From: Deltaproteobacteria bacterium | Lineage (GTDB): Bacteria; Myxococcota_A; Polyangia; DRWM01; JAAZOP01 | Assembly: GCA_016218815.1 (NCBI GenBank) | Contig: JACRCX010000092.1 | Span: 1-64,000 of the forward strand | DNA: 64,000 nucleotides | Reading direction: 5' to 3' | Part shown: positions 15,556 through 24,036 of the stretch, one piece after another | Numbering within the stretch: the first letter of the stretch is position 1 | How the letters are laid out: each line of letters opens with the position of its first letter | The notes under the pieces: generated by a model | What the model was told of the DNA's origin: nothing | Databases searched by the model: none | What the model saw: only the letters and a program-made list of their open reading frames with translations | Program-made: the position numbers and the translations under genes

Positions 15556-18171
15556 ATGGGCCTGTTCCAGAGGATGTTCGGCAAGGGCAGCGACGAACAC
15601 CTCGCCGCGCTCCGCCGCATCCGCCAAAAATTCTCGCTCTTCCGCTCGCTGCTCGACCGCCAGAACCGCGTGCTCAAGGAGATCGGACAGCTCGAGGTCC
15701 GCTCGCGCCGCCACCTCCCGATCGAGGCCTCCGACGTCGTCGCCGTCGAGGAGGGCGTCGCGGCCCTCGTCGAGCAGATGGTGGAGCTGGGCGGCGAGTC
15801 GTACGCCGTGCTGCGCGAGCGCCTGGCCGAGGTGCGCCGCGAAATCTGGGCCGACGCCGCCGGGCCCCGGCGGATCGCGCCCGACGAGTTCGTCATCCCC
15901 TACGACCGCCTGGGCCGCGAGCGCGCCCCGTCCGTCGGCAACAAGAACGCCAACCTGGGCGAGCTGCGCTCCCGCCTCGGGCTTCCCGTCCCCGACGGCT
16001 TCGCAGTCAGCGCCTGGGGCTTCCATCGCTTCCTGGAGGCCAACGCGCTGGCCGGGAAGATCGACGCCCTGCTGCGCGCGCCCGGAGACGCCGGCGCGCG
16101 GGAACGCGAGGCCGCGGCGACCGGCGTCCGCGCCCTCGTCGTCGCCAGCCCCGTCCCCGACGACCTGCGCGCCGCGATCGAGGACGCGTTCGACAAGCTC
16201 GCCGCACGCTGCCGCGACCGTCGCTTCGCCGTCCGCTCCTCCGCCATCGACGAGGACGGCGTCCTCTCCTTCGCCGGCCAGTTCGTCACCCTCCTCAACG
16301 TCGGTCGCGACAATCTCCTCGAATCGTACAAGCAGGTGCTGGCCAGCACCTTCACGCCCGCCTCCGTCAACCTCGCGCGCAGCCACGGGGCCGAGCAGTT
16401 CGAGTCCCCCATGGGCGTGGGCTGCCTCGCCCTCGTCGACGCCGCCGCCAGCGGCGTCCTCTATACCCGCGACCCGCTCCAGCCCGACGCCCCGCGCATG
16501 CTCGTCAACGCCATCCGCGGTCTCGGCGCCTACCTCGTCGACGGCGTCCTCACCCCAGACGTCTTCCACGTCTCGCGCGATGACCGCTCCGTCGCCCTCG
16601 TCCGCGCCGCGAAGAAGACCGTCCAGCTCGTCCCCCAGCCCGGCGGCGGCGTCGCCGAAGCCCCCGTGCCCGACGCCGAACAGGACCAGCCTGCCGTCTC
16701 CGACGACCAGCTCCGCATGCTCGCCGGCTTCGCCCTGCGTGTCGAAGAGCACTACGGCGTCCCCCAGGACATCGAGTGGGCCATCGACCGCGACGGTCGC
16801 CTGTTCCTGCTCCAAGCCCGTCCCCTGCGCCTGGTCCCCCACCGGACCCCTGCGCCGTCGCCCCCGGAACTGCACGGCCGCATCCTCGCCGCCGGCGGCA
16901 CCTGCATCTGCCCCGGCGCCGCCACCGGCCCGGTCTTCCACGTCCGCTCCCCCGGCGACATCCACCTCGTGCCCGACGGCGCCGTCGTCGTCGCCGAAAA
17001 CCCCTCGCCCAGGCTCATCGCCATCATGCACCGCGCCAGCGCCCTCGTGACCCGCGTCGGCGGCGCCGCCAGCCACATGGCCACCCTCGCTCGCGAGGCC
17101 GGCATCCCCGCCGTCGCCGGCATCGATGGCGCCGGCGACCTGCCCGACGGCCTCGAAGTCACCGTCGACGCCACCGAAGGCGCGCTCTACGAAGGACCCC
17201 ACCCCGAGCTGGTCGAGGCGCGGCGACGCGAGACCGAGCCGCAGGAGGACGAGTCCGGCGGGCCCCCCAGCCCCCTGCGCCGCACCGTCGAGCGCATCGC
17301 CCACCTCAACCTCATCAGCCCCGGCGATCCCGAGTTCCGCGCCGAGCGCTGCCGCACCCTCCACGACATCACCCGCTTCATCCACCAGCGCGCCATGGAG
17401 GAGATGTTCGGCACCGCCCGCGCCACCGCCCACAAGGACCGCATCGGCCTCCGCCTCCGCACCGACATCCCGCTCGCCGTCGACGTCATCCGCCTCGACG
17501 AGGACCACGCCGACGCGGCGCGCCGCGGCAAGGTCGCCGAGGCCGAGCTCGACTCCGTGCCGATGCAGGCCCTGTGGAGCGGCATCAAGGAGGAAGGCTG
17601 GCCGTCACGCCCCGTCCCCGCCGACTTGAAGGGCTTCCTGGCCGTCATGGGCACCAACATCACCGAGGGCAACCAGCCGCAGTTCTCCGAGAGCAGCTAC
17701 GCCTTCATCAGCCGCGAGTACATGCTGTTCAACATCCGCATGGGCTACCACTACGCCACCATCGAGGCCCTCCTCACCGCGGAGCCCAGCGCGAACTACG
17801 TGCGCATGCAGTTCAAGGAGGGCGGGGCGCCGCTCGAGCGCCGCGTCCGCCGCATCCGGCTCATCTGCGACCTCCTGCGCCGCATGGGCTTCGAGACCTC
17901 CAGCCAGGCCGACTTCATGGATGCCACGCTCGCCTACCAGGACGCCGACACCCTCGCCCACCGCCTCCGCCTCCTCGGCCGCGTGAACATCATGACCAAA
18001 CAGCTCGACATGGCCCTCTCCAACGATTCCGTGACACAATGGTACACGGACGATTTCTCGCGGCGGCTGGGCCTCGAAACCGCGCCCGCCGGCCGGACGG
18101 GGATGCGCCCGGGCGGCGACGTGCCGATCGCCTCGCTGCCGCCGGAATCGGGAGGGTCGAGCCATGCGTGA
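15556..18171 (+). CDS. PEP-synthase/PPDK-like phosphotransferase with a non-canonical C-terminus
   Basis: 871 residues. Residues 1-110 are a helical N-terminal region. From about 112 there is an ATP-grasp PPDK N-domain (SVGNKNANLGELR, FAVRSSAIDEDG, DIEWAIDRDGRLFLLQARP). At about 490-530 lies the phosphohistidine swivelling domain (GGAASHMATLAREAGIPAV), with the catalytic His present. The C-terminal 310 residues do not show the TIM-barrel PEP/pyruvate domain of true PpsA and are instead helical (GLRLRTDIPLAVDVIRL, MGTNITEGNQPQFSESSY). It can probably phosphorylate its His with ATP, but the acceptor is unlikely to be simple pyruvate. Its stop overlaps the start of the CBS gene. Confidence 0.8.
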   Translation: MGLFQRMFGKGSDEHLAALRRIRQKFSLFRSLLDRQNRVLKEIGQLEVRSRRHLPIEASDVVAVEEGVAALVEQMVELGGESYAVLRERLAEVRREIWADAAGPRRIAPDEFVIPYDRLGRERAPSVGNKNANLGELRSRLGLPVPDGFAVSAWGFHRFLEANALAGKIDALLRAPGDAGAREREAAATGVRALVVASPVPDDLRAAIEDAFDKLAARCRDRRFAVRSSAIDEDGVLSFAGQFVTLLNVGRDNLLESYKQVLASTFTPASVNLARSHGAEQFESPMGVGCLALVDAAASGVLYTRDPLQPDAPRMLVNAIRGLGAYLVDGVLTPDVFHVSRDDRSVALVRAAKKTVQLVPQPGGGVAEAPVPDAEQDQPAVSDDQLRMLAGFALRVEEHYGVPQDIEWAIDRDGRLFLLQARPLRLVPHRTPAPSPPELHGRILAAGGTCICPGAATGPVFHVRSPGDIHLVPDGAVVVAENPSPRLIAIMHRASALVTRVGGAASHMATLAREAGIPAVAGIDGAGDLPDGLEVTVDATEGALYEGPHPELVEARRRETEPQEDESGGPPSPLRRTVERIAHLNLISPGDPEFRAERCRTLHDITRFIHQRAMEEMFGTARATAHKDRIGLRLRTDIPLAVDVIRLDEDHADAARRGKVAEAELDSVPMQALWSGIKEEGWPSRPVPADLKGFLAVMGTNITEGNQPQFSESSYAFISREYMLFNIRMGYHYATIEALLTAEPSANYVRMQFKEGGAPLERRVRRIRLICDLLRRMGFETSSQADFMDATLAYQDADTLAHRLRLLGRVNIMTKQLDMALSNDSVTQWYTDDFSRRLGLETAPAGRTGMRPGGDVPIASLPPESGGSSHA

Positions 18172-18742
18172 CACGGGCGCCGGATCGCCGGAACCGCGGG
18201 GGACGGGAGCGCGGCCGATGACCTCCAAGCGCGCGGGCGAGATCATGATCCCCCTCGATCGCTTCCCTCACATCCCCTACTGGTTCACCCTGCGCCAGGC
18301 GATGGCCGAGCTGAGCGGAGTGGGGCCCGATCAGACGCTGCGCTGCCCGTGCGGCATCGTCCTGGTCTTCAGCGCCCAGAACCAGCTCCTGGGCATGCTC
18401 CGCGCCCAGGACATCCTCGGCGGCCTCCGCCCGCGCCTCACCTCCAGCGCCGCCGAGAACCGCGCCGACCGCGCCTTCGACGTCGCCGTCGACCCCAACC
18501 TCTTCCGCTTCTACGAGTACGAGCGCTCCGTCGGCAAGTTGCCCGAGCAGATCGAACGCCCCGTGATGGAGTTCATGCAGCCGCTCACGACCACCGTCGC
18601 CGTGGACGACGACCTGCTCCAGACCGCGTACCTCATGATCCACGAAGGCCTCGACCAGGTCCCCGTCCTGCAGGACAACCGCATCGTCGGCCTCGTCTCC
18701 GCCCTCGACGCCCTCCGCCACATCGCCCGCCTCGTCGTGTGA
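18164..18742 (+). CDS. CBS-domain protein
   Basis: 192 residues. The start overlaps the end of the upstream phosphotransferase by 8 bp; an alternative ATG at 18218 (MTSKRAGEIM) may be the real start. An N-terminal CBS motif (AGEIMIP...TLRQAMAEL) and a C-terminal one (VMEFMQPLTTTVAVDDDL...LDQVPVLQDNRIVGLVSALDAL) form a Bateman pair interrupted by a 70-residue insert containing CPCG. CBS pairs bind adenine nucleotides, so it may gate the upstream permease or phosphotransferase. Its 3' end overlaps the minus-strand nucleotidyltransferase frame. Confidence 0.85.
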   Translation: MRDTGAGSPEPRGTGARPMTSKRAGEIMIPLDRFPHIPYWFTLRQAMAELSGVGPDQTLRCPCGIVLVFSAQNQLLGMLRAQDILGGLRPRLTSSAAENRADRAFDVAVDPNLFRFYEYERSVGKLPEQIERPVMEFMQPLTTTVAVDDDLLQTAYLMIHEGLDQVPVLQDNRIVGLVSALDALRHIARLVV

Positions 18743-19313
18743 TTGGAGGAGTGCGGGAAGTGCGGCGTCGGGGCCCCCCGGCGCGCGCGCGCCGGAACGC
18801 GGCCGCCACGTGCTGCCGGATGTTCTCGCGGATCGGTTCGCTGACGTCCATCGTGGCGAGACGCGACAGCAGCACGTCTTCCTCGACCAGTCCGGCCCGG
18901 ACCGCGCCGTCGAGGAACCGCCAGTCCTTCTCCCGCCCCGCCGCGCCTTTCGACAGGACCAGGTCGTGGATCTCCGGACACCAGCCGATCGCATCCCGCG
19001 TGTTGCGGTTCTGGATCCGCACCAGTCGGTCGGACCACCCCTCGGGCAGCGTCGCCGTCTCCGGCCCCACTCCCTGGGCGTAGTACCCGAACGTGTCGTG
19101 GAACGGCGAACCCTCGCCGATCGATCCATCGATGAGATCCGCGCGATCCGGATGGTTCCGCGGGTACACGTCCGCCTCGATCGACACCAGCAGCTCGGGG
19201 GGCGCCGCCGGAAACTGGCCCAGGACCGCCTGCGAGCCGACGATCACGATCTCCTCGTCGTCGGCGATGACCGCCGACGCCCGGATGATGTGCTCGAGCT
19301 GCTCCCTGGTCAT
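18633..19313 (-). CDS. DUF6036-type nucleotidyltransferase-like protein, probably run on past its native stop
   Basis: 226 residues starting MTREQLEHIIRASAV, with IVIVGSQAVLG like the GS motif of the nucleotidyltransferase fold. Conserved runs are EADVYPRNHPD and FGYYAQGVGPETATLPEGW. The ATG overlaps the stop of the partner gene (ATGA). The native-looking protein ends near FRRARAG. The frame then passes through the direct repeat at 18753 and into the antisense of the CBS gene, giving an Arg/Gly-rich tail, so the original stop seems to have been lost at the repeat. The two-gene arrangement is typical of toxin-antitoxin-like cassettes. Confidence 0.7.
   Translation of the reverse strand: MTREQLEHIIRASAVIADDEEIVIVGSQAVLGQFPAAPPELLVSIEADVYPRNHPDRADLIDGSIGEGSPFHDTFGYYAQGVGPETATLPEGWSDRLVRIQNRNTRDAIGWCPEIHDLVLSKGAAGREKDWRFLDGAVRAGLVEEDVLLSRLATMDVSEPIRENIRQHVAAAFRRARAGGPRRRTSRTPPITRRGGRCGGGRRGRRRGRRCGCPAGRGPGRGLRGS
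18753..18765. repeat. direct repeat GCGGGAAGTGCGG, distal copy
   Basis: This 13-bp sequence recurs exactly at 19670-19682. The pair brackets the two-gene nucleotidyltransferase cassette. Confidence 0.7.
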
Positions 19314-19648
19314 GTCTCGCCCGATGCCAGGCGCTCCCGCACCTCGCGCCACAGTCTCCAGCGCTCGCGCGGCGGCACGACGAAGCTGAAGGGCGAGGTC
19401 TGTCGCAAGGAGCGACCCGCCTCGCTCTCATCGACCAGCACCCGCTGCAATTCCCCGCGAGGACCGCGCAGCAGCCCCATCCAAAGGTCCGCGTACTCGC
19501 CGTGAAGCGTGCCGCGAACCCGCCAGGACGCGACCCGCTCCGCTGCTCGCGACACGATCGTTCCGTCACGCGCGATCTCCGCCGCGACGCGCCTGTGCAA
19601 CTCCAGGCTCCGCTCCTCGGCGAGCCGATGCGGGTCAAACCCGGTCAC
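19310..19648 (-). CDS. small partner of the DUF6036 nucleotidyltransferase (antitoxin-like)
   Basis: 112 residues: RSLELHRRVAAEIARDG, then LHGEYADLWMGLLRGP, and a C-terminal LRQTSPFSFVVPPRERW. The last motif is typical of a small family that I recall lying directly upstream of DUF6036 nucleotidyltransferases. The stop overlaps the next start by ATGA. Helical, cytoplasmic, no signal peptide. The antitoxin role is inferred from gene order and size only. Confidence 0.65.
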   Translation of the reverse strand: MTGFDPHRLAEERSLELHRRVAAEIARDGTIVSRAAERVASWRVRGTLHGEYADLWMGLLRGPRGELQRVLVDESEAGRSLRQTSPFSFVVPPRERWRLWREVRERLASGET

Positions 19649-19669
19649 GGCGCCATTCTAGCATCCGGC

Positions 19670-19692
19670 GCGGGAAGTGCGGGAACTGCGGA
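19670..19692. repeat. direct repeat GCGGGAAGTGCGG, proximal copy with extra unit
   Basis: The 13-bp repeat shared with 18753 is followed by a further related unit (GAACTGCGG). Together these look like a short tandem series of G(A/C)-GTGCGG units. Confidence 0.7.
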
Positions 19693-19763
19693 GTTTCACC
19701 TCACCGCTCGCTCGCTGATACGCCGCGCGAGCGGCCGCAACACCCCGCCCCGTCCCTTCCCTC

Positions 19764-19795
19764 CCATCGGTGTTCATCGGTGTCCATCGGTGGTT
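19764..19795. repeat. CATCGGTGT tandem repeat
   Basis: Three 10-bp units (CATCGGTGTT, CATCGGTGTC, CATCGGTGG) lie 15 bp beyond the 3' end of the SLC13 gene. A near-identical array is at 34221. Confidence 0.85.
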
Positions 19796-19809
19796 CCTTT
19801 CCCGCCCCC

Positions 19810-21294
19810 CTACCGCACCGCCACCGCCATCCCCATCGCCGGCCAGATCGCCCACACGAACAGCGCCAGCACCCCCAGCAGCACCGCCGTCATCGGCAGC
19901 CCCACCAGCAGGAACTCCCGCGCCGTGAACTGCCGGCTGGCGTAGGCGATCGCGTTCGGCGCCGCCCCCACCAGGAGCACGAACGGCATCCCCGCCGCCA
20001 CCAGGATCGCGTACAGGATCACGTCGGGCGCCACGCCGAGCTGCGGGGCGATGACCAGCGCCACGGGCAGCGACACCGAGATCGCCGCCACGTTCATCGT
20101 CAGGTTCGTCATCGCCAGCACGACGAACGCCACCGACAGCACGAAGACCAGCCCCGGCGCGCCGTCGAACGTGGCCAGCCATTGCACCGCGAGCCAATGC
20201 GCCGCCCCCGTCTCCCACAGGCACAGCCCGATGCTGGTCGCCCCGCCGAACATCAGGATGATGTTCCACGAGGTCCCCTCGAGGTCCTCGATGGCCAGGA
20301 CGTTCAGCACGAACAGCAGCAGCGCCGCGCCGGCCAGGATCGCGCTCTGGTCCAGTCCCCCCAGCGCCGGAACCAGCGCCCGCAGCGCGAAGAGCACGAA
20401 GGCGCCCCCGACGACGAGCAGCGTCCGGATCTCCCGCGCCGAGATCGGTCCCAGGCTGGCGTGCAACCGCTTCGCCCGGTCGCGCAACCCCGGGATCGTC
20501 TTGCGCTCGGGCCGGAACACCAGCAGCAGGAACAGCCAGACCAGCAGCGTCATCGCCAGGCCGATCGGCAGCATGTACCAGGACAGCTCGAAGAACCCGA
20601 CCGTATGCCCGGTGAAGTGACGGAAGAAGCTCACCGACACCGCCGCCCGCGCCGACCCCAGGAGCGTGATCACGCTCCCCGCCCCGGCCGAGAACGCCAT
20701 GCCGATGAACAGCGCCTTGCCGAACCGCGTCGGCCGATCGTCGTCCGTGTACAGCGCGTGGACCGCCAGGAACAGCGGGTACACCGTCGCCGCCACCGCC
20801 GCGTGCGCCATCACCAGCGTCAACCCCATCGTCAGGAGCAGGCACCCCAGCAGGATCCGCTCGGTCCGCTCGCCGACCAGCAGCAGCGTCCGGTACGCGA
20901 TCCGCCGCGTCAGCCCCGTCTTGGTGAAGGCCATGCCGATCGCCAACGCCGCGAAGATGAACCACACCCCCGGATCCATGAAGTCGGTGAAGGCGGTGCG
21001 CGCGTCGCGGATCGAGAACAACCCCTGGCCCGCGGCGACCGCGATGCTCGTCACCCCGATCGGCAGCACCTCCGTCATCCACCAGCACAGCGCCAGCAGG
21101 AACAGCGCGATCGCCGCCTTGGCCTCGTGGCCCAGCACGAACACCCGCCCGTGCGCGTCGACGGCGTCCGGCCAGGCGGGAGAGAGGTAGACTCCGGCGA
21201 ACAGCGCCGCACCCAGAAGCAGGAACCCCGCGCGCCGGAGGTCGAATCCCCGCCAGCCCCCGCGCAGATCCCGGGCGCTTTTCTCCGGCATCAT
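19810..21294 (-). CDS. SLC13/DASS-family sodium-coupled anion (dicarboxylate or sulfate) transporter
   Basis: 494 residues from the ATG at 21294, preceded by a G-rich ribosome site; a GTG at 21303 is possible. About twelve hydrophobic helices. Family hallmarks are the early WWMTEVLPIGVTS motif, a mid-protein GMAFSAGAGSVITLLGSARAA hairpin loop and a late MTNLTMNVAAISVSLP motif followed by GAAPNAIAYAS. The two Asn/Thr hairpins bind sodium and substrate in known members. Substrate cannot be read directly. The TauE permease nearby makes a sulfur oxyanion as likely as a C4-dicarboxylate. Confidence 0.88.
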   Translation of the reverse strand: MMPEKSARDLRGGWRGFDLRRAGFLLLGAALFAGVYLSPAWPDAVDAHGRVFVLGHEAKAAIALFLLALCWWMTEVLPIGVTSIAVAAGQGLFSIRDARTAFTDFMDPGVWFIFAALAIGMAFTKTGLTRRIAYRTLLLVGERTERILLGCLLLTMGLTLVMAHAAVAATVYPLFLAVHALYTDDDRPTRFGKALFIGMAFSAGAGSVITLLGSARAAVSVSFFRHFTGHTVGFFELSWYMLPIGLAMTLLVWLFLLLVFRPERKTIPGLRDRAKRLHASLGPISAREIRTLLVVGGAFVLFALRALVPALGGLDQSAILAGAALLLFVLNVLAIEDLEGTSWNIILMFGGATSIGLCLWETGAAHWLAVQWLATFDGAPGLVFVLSVAFVVLAMTNLTMNVAAISVSLPVALVIAPQLGVAPDVILYAILVAAGMPFVLLVGAAPNAIAYASRQFTAREFLLVGLPMTAVLLGVLALFVWAIWPAMGMAVAVR

Positions 21295-21398
21295 GCCCCT
21301 CACTCCCGTGCCGCCGAGAATGCCGCCCGGATGCGCAAGCTGTCAACGCCGGCATGCCTCCGCCGGTAGACCCCGACCGCAGGACCACCTCCGCACCT

Positions 21399-21444
21399 CC
21401 GGACCAACAACTCGACCCGTTCGTCCAACCAACCACCAACAACG
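21399..21444. repeat. CCGGACCAACAA-type repeat
   Basis: CCGGACCAACAA is followed by CCAACCAACCACCAACAAC units. It shares the CCGGACCAA core with the elements at 54397 and 62120. It lies between the divergent SLC13 and histidine kinase genes. Confidence 0.65.
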
Positions 21445-21495
21445 CGGCGGCAACGACCGCCCAGCGGTCGCTTGCCGCCGCCCGCCTTCCCGCCT

Positions 21496-23292
21496 ATGCT
21501 CGACAACGTGTCGAGCCGCGTTCCCGCACCCGGGGGTGCGACCGTGCAGGCGGGTCCGCCGGCGGATGCACCGGGGCGCACCGACTTCGGCCGCCTGCGC
21601 AGCAAGCTCCGCTGGCAGCTCCTCGTCGCCTACGTCACCCCACTGCTGCTCCTCGCCGCCTACTTCCACTACGCCTACGTCGACATGATGCAGGAGTCGA
21701 TCCGCCGCCACCTCGTCTCCGTCGCCGAGAACCAGCGCAACACCGTCGACCTGTTCCTGCGCGAGCGCGTCTCCGGCGTCCGCCGCGCGCTCTACTCCGG
21801 CATGCTCACCTTCCCGCCCGGCCCCGGCGTCATGGACCGTCTCCTCGAGGAGATGCGCACCGCCAGCCGGACCTTCGTCGACGTCGGCCTCTTCAGCCCC
21901 GACGGCAAGCTCGTCGCGTACGCCGGACCCGAAACGTCCCTGGTCGGCCGCGACTACTCCAGCCAGGCGTGGTTCACCCGCATCCGCCAGGAGCCCCACG
22001 ACTCCGTGATCAGCGACGTCTACCTCGGCTTCCGCGGCAAACCCCACTTCATCGTCGCCGTCCGCCAGTCCACCGATCACGCCGGCTGGGTCCTGCGCGC
22101 CAGCGTCGATCCCGAGTCGTTCGCCGAGTTCGTCGCCAGCTCGTACCTGCTGGCGGATGCCGAGGCGTTCATCGTCAACGTCGCGGGGCAGCGGCAGACC
22201 CTGCGGGACGCCGGGGCCGTCGCGTCCGAGCCCGTGGACCCGGGGAGCCGGACGGCGGAGACCGTCGCCTCCGAGTCGACCACGGGCGGGACCGATTACC
22301 TCCGCGTCGTCGCCTGGCTCACCGAGAACGAGTGGGCGCTCGTGGTCCAGGTGCCGCGCGACCGCGCCTACGCGCCCATCGCCCAGACCCGGCTGATCGT
22401 CACCGCCATCGTCCTGGTCGCCCTGCTCGTCATCGTCGGCGTCGTCCTGCGCAGCACCCGCAAGCTCGTCGCGCAGCTCGAGGCCGCCATCGCCGCCCAG
22501 GAGAGCCTGCGCCACCAGCTCTTCAACGCCGCCAAGCTCGCCTCCGTCGGCGAAATGGCCGCCGGCGTCGCTCACGAGATCAACAACCCCCTGGCCATCA
22601 TCTACGAGGAAGCCTCGATGATGACCGACACGCTCGACCCCGAGCTGGGCGGCAAGCCCGACCTGGAAGACTTCAAGGAACGGCTCGACGCCATTCGCGA
22701 TGCCGTCAAGCGCGGCCGCACCATCACGTCCAAGCTGCTCGCCTTCGCCCGCCGGCACGATCCCGACCCGGAACCCTCGGACCTGAACCTGCTCGTGTCC
22801 CGCGTCCTCATGGTCAAGGAGCACGAGTACTCGCTGGCCAACATCGAGATCGCCCGCGAGTTCGCCCCCGACCTGCCGCGGGTGATGGTCAACCGCAACC
22901 TCCTGGACCAGGTCGTGCTGAACCTCCTGAACAACGCCCACGACGCGATCGTCGCGCGGGGATGCCGCGGCCGCCTCAGCCTGCGCACGACTCGCCGCGA
23001 GGACGGGGCGACGCTCGAGATCGGCGACAACGGCTGCGGCATGACGCCCGAGGTCATGGCGAAGATCTTCTTCCCCTTCTTCACGACCAAGGGCGTGGGA
23101 AAAGGGACCGGGCTCGGGCTGTCGATCAGCCACGGGATCATCGAATCGTTCGGCGGACGCATCGACGTCAGGAGCCGGGTCGACGAGGGCTCGACGTTCA
23201 CCATCTTCCTCCCCGCCGCCCCCGCCGACGCCAGCGCCGGCGGCACGGCGGAGAAGGATGGTCGGCGCGGGGGCGCGGAGGTCGCAACATGA
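21496..23292 (+). CDS. membrane sensor histidine kinase with periplasmic CACHE-like sensor
   Basis: 598 residues from the ATG at 21496; an in-frame TTG 24 bp upstream is less likely. TM1 (LLVAYVTPLLLLAAYF) and TM2 (LIVTAIVLVALLVIVGVVL) enclose about 260 periplasmic residues with a double-CACHE look (FVDVGLFSPDGKLVAYAG, WFTRIRQ, ISDVYLG). A dimerisation box with the phospho-acceptor His follows (GVAHEINNPLA), then the N (NLLNNAHDA), G1 (GDNGCGM), F (FPFFTTK) and G2 (GTGLGLSIS) boxes. Its stop overlaps the receiver start by ATGA, so the pair is a coupled two-component system ahead of the Hmc-like cluster. Confidence 0.92.
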   Translation: MLDNVSSRVPAPGGATVQAGPPADAPGRTDFGRLRSKLRWQLLVAYVTPLLLLAAYFHYAYVDMMQESIRRHLVSVAENQRNTVDLFLRERVSGVRRALYSGMLTFPPGPGVMDRLLEEMRTASRTFVDVGLFSPDGKLVAYAGPETSLVGRDYSSQAWFTRIRQEPHDSVISDVYLGFRGKPHFIVAVRQSTDHAGWVLRASVDPESFAEFVASSYLLADAEAFIVNVAGQRQTLRDAGAVASEPVDPGSRTAETVASESTTGGTDYLRVVAWLTENEWALVVQVPRDRAYAPIAQTRLIVTAIVLVALLVIVGVVLRSTRKLVAQLEAAIAAQESLRHQLFNAAKLASVGEMAAGVAHEINNPLAIIYEEASMMTDTLDPELGGKPDLEDFKERLDAIRDAVKRGRTITSKLLAFARRHDPDPEPSDLNLLVSRVLMVKEHEYSLANIEIAREFAPDLPRVMVNRNLLDQVVLNLLNNAHDAIVARGCRGRLSLRTTRREDGATLEIGDNGCGMTPEVMAKIFFPFFTTKGVGKGTGLGLSISHGIIESFGGRIDVRSRVDEGSTFTIFLPAAPADASAGGTAEKDGRRGGAEVAT

Positions 23293-23789
23293 CGCGGAAG
23301 ATCAAGCTGCTGATCGTCGACGACGAGGAGCGTTTCCTCCGTACCCTGGCGCAACGGCTCACGCTGCGCGACTTCGACGTCACGCCCGTCGGCAACGGCG
23401 CACAGGCGGTCGAGATCGCTCGCGAGCAGGCGTTCGACCTGGCGATCGTCGACCTCAAGATGCCCGGCATCGGCGGCGAGAAGGTCCTCGAACTGCTCAA
23501 GAAGCAGGACCCGCACATCGAGGTCGTCATCCTGACCGGACACGGGACGATCGACTCCGCCGTCGAGTGCACCAAGCTCGGCTCGTACCACTACCTCCAG
23601 AAACCCTGCGAGACCGAGGAGCTGCTCGACGTCCTCAAGAACGCCTACTGGCGCCGCGTCCAGAGCAAGCTGCGCGTCGACGAAGACAAACTCTCCGCCC
23701 TGCTCGACTCCGCCACCCACGAATCCCCCCTCTCCATCCTGCGCAAGCTCCGCACGCTCGAGGAGTCCGGCAAGCCGCCCGAGAAGTAG
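23289..23789 (+). CDS. response regulator, receiver domain with short C-terminal tail
   Basis: 166 residues. The acidic pocket is VDDEE, the phospho-acceptor Asp lies in LAIVDLKMP, the switch Thr in VILTGHGTID and the Lys in YLQKPCE. After residue 125 there is only a 40-residue helical tail (LSALLDSATHESPLSILRKL) and no DNA-binding domain. It therefore probably acts through another protein, such as the sigma54 activator encoded next. The start overlaps the kinase stop. Confidence 0.92.
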   Translation: MTRKIKLLIVDDEERFLRTLAQRLTLRDFDVTPVGNGAQAVEIAREQAFDLAIVDLKMPGIGGEKVLELLKKQDPHIEVVILTGHGTIDSAVECTKLGSYHYLQKPCETEELLDVLKNAYWRRVQSKLRVDEDKLSALLDSATHESPLSILRKLRTLEESGKPPEK

Positions 23790-23979
23790 GCCGCCGCGTA
23801 GGCGCCGCAGGTCGTCGTCTTGCCGGCACCTTCAGGCGCCGGCCGCGTTGTTTCATCGCTTCCCCCGACTTTGCATCGTCGCCCGTCCGGATTCGCGTTG
23901 CGTAACAACGCGAAATGTGGTTGACTTCCACCGTCGCGGGGGCGGGAGCGACGCGCGGCGTGCGCACGGTCGCACCGGA

Positions 23980-23999
23980 TGTTGCACGGTGGTGCAACA
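23980..23999. promoter_or_regulatory. dyad TGTTGCAC-N4-GTGCAACA, candidate activator operator
   Basis: Perfect 8-bp inverted arms separated by GGTG, 38 bp before the sigma54-activator start. Position and symmetry suggest autoregulation by that activator or binding of another regulator. Confidence 0.45.
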
Positions 24000-24036
24000 G
24001 TAGCGGCCTGCTGCCGCGCAGGGGGAGGGTCGGGAG

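Noticed and set aside
14329..17508. Long minus-strand frame opposite TauE and the phosphotransferase
   Set aside because: Antisense shadow with low-complexity Asp/Gly/Ala composition; both plus-strand genes are clear families.
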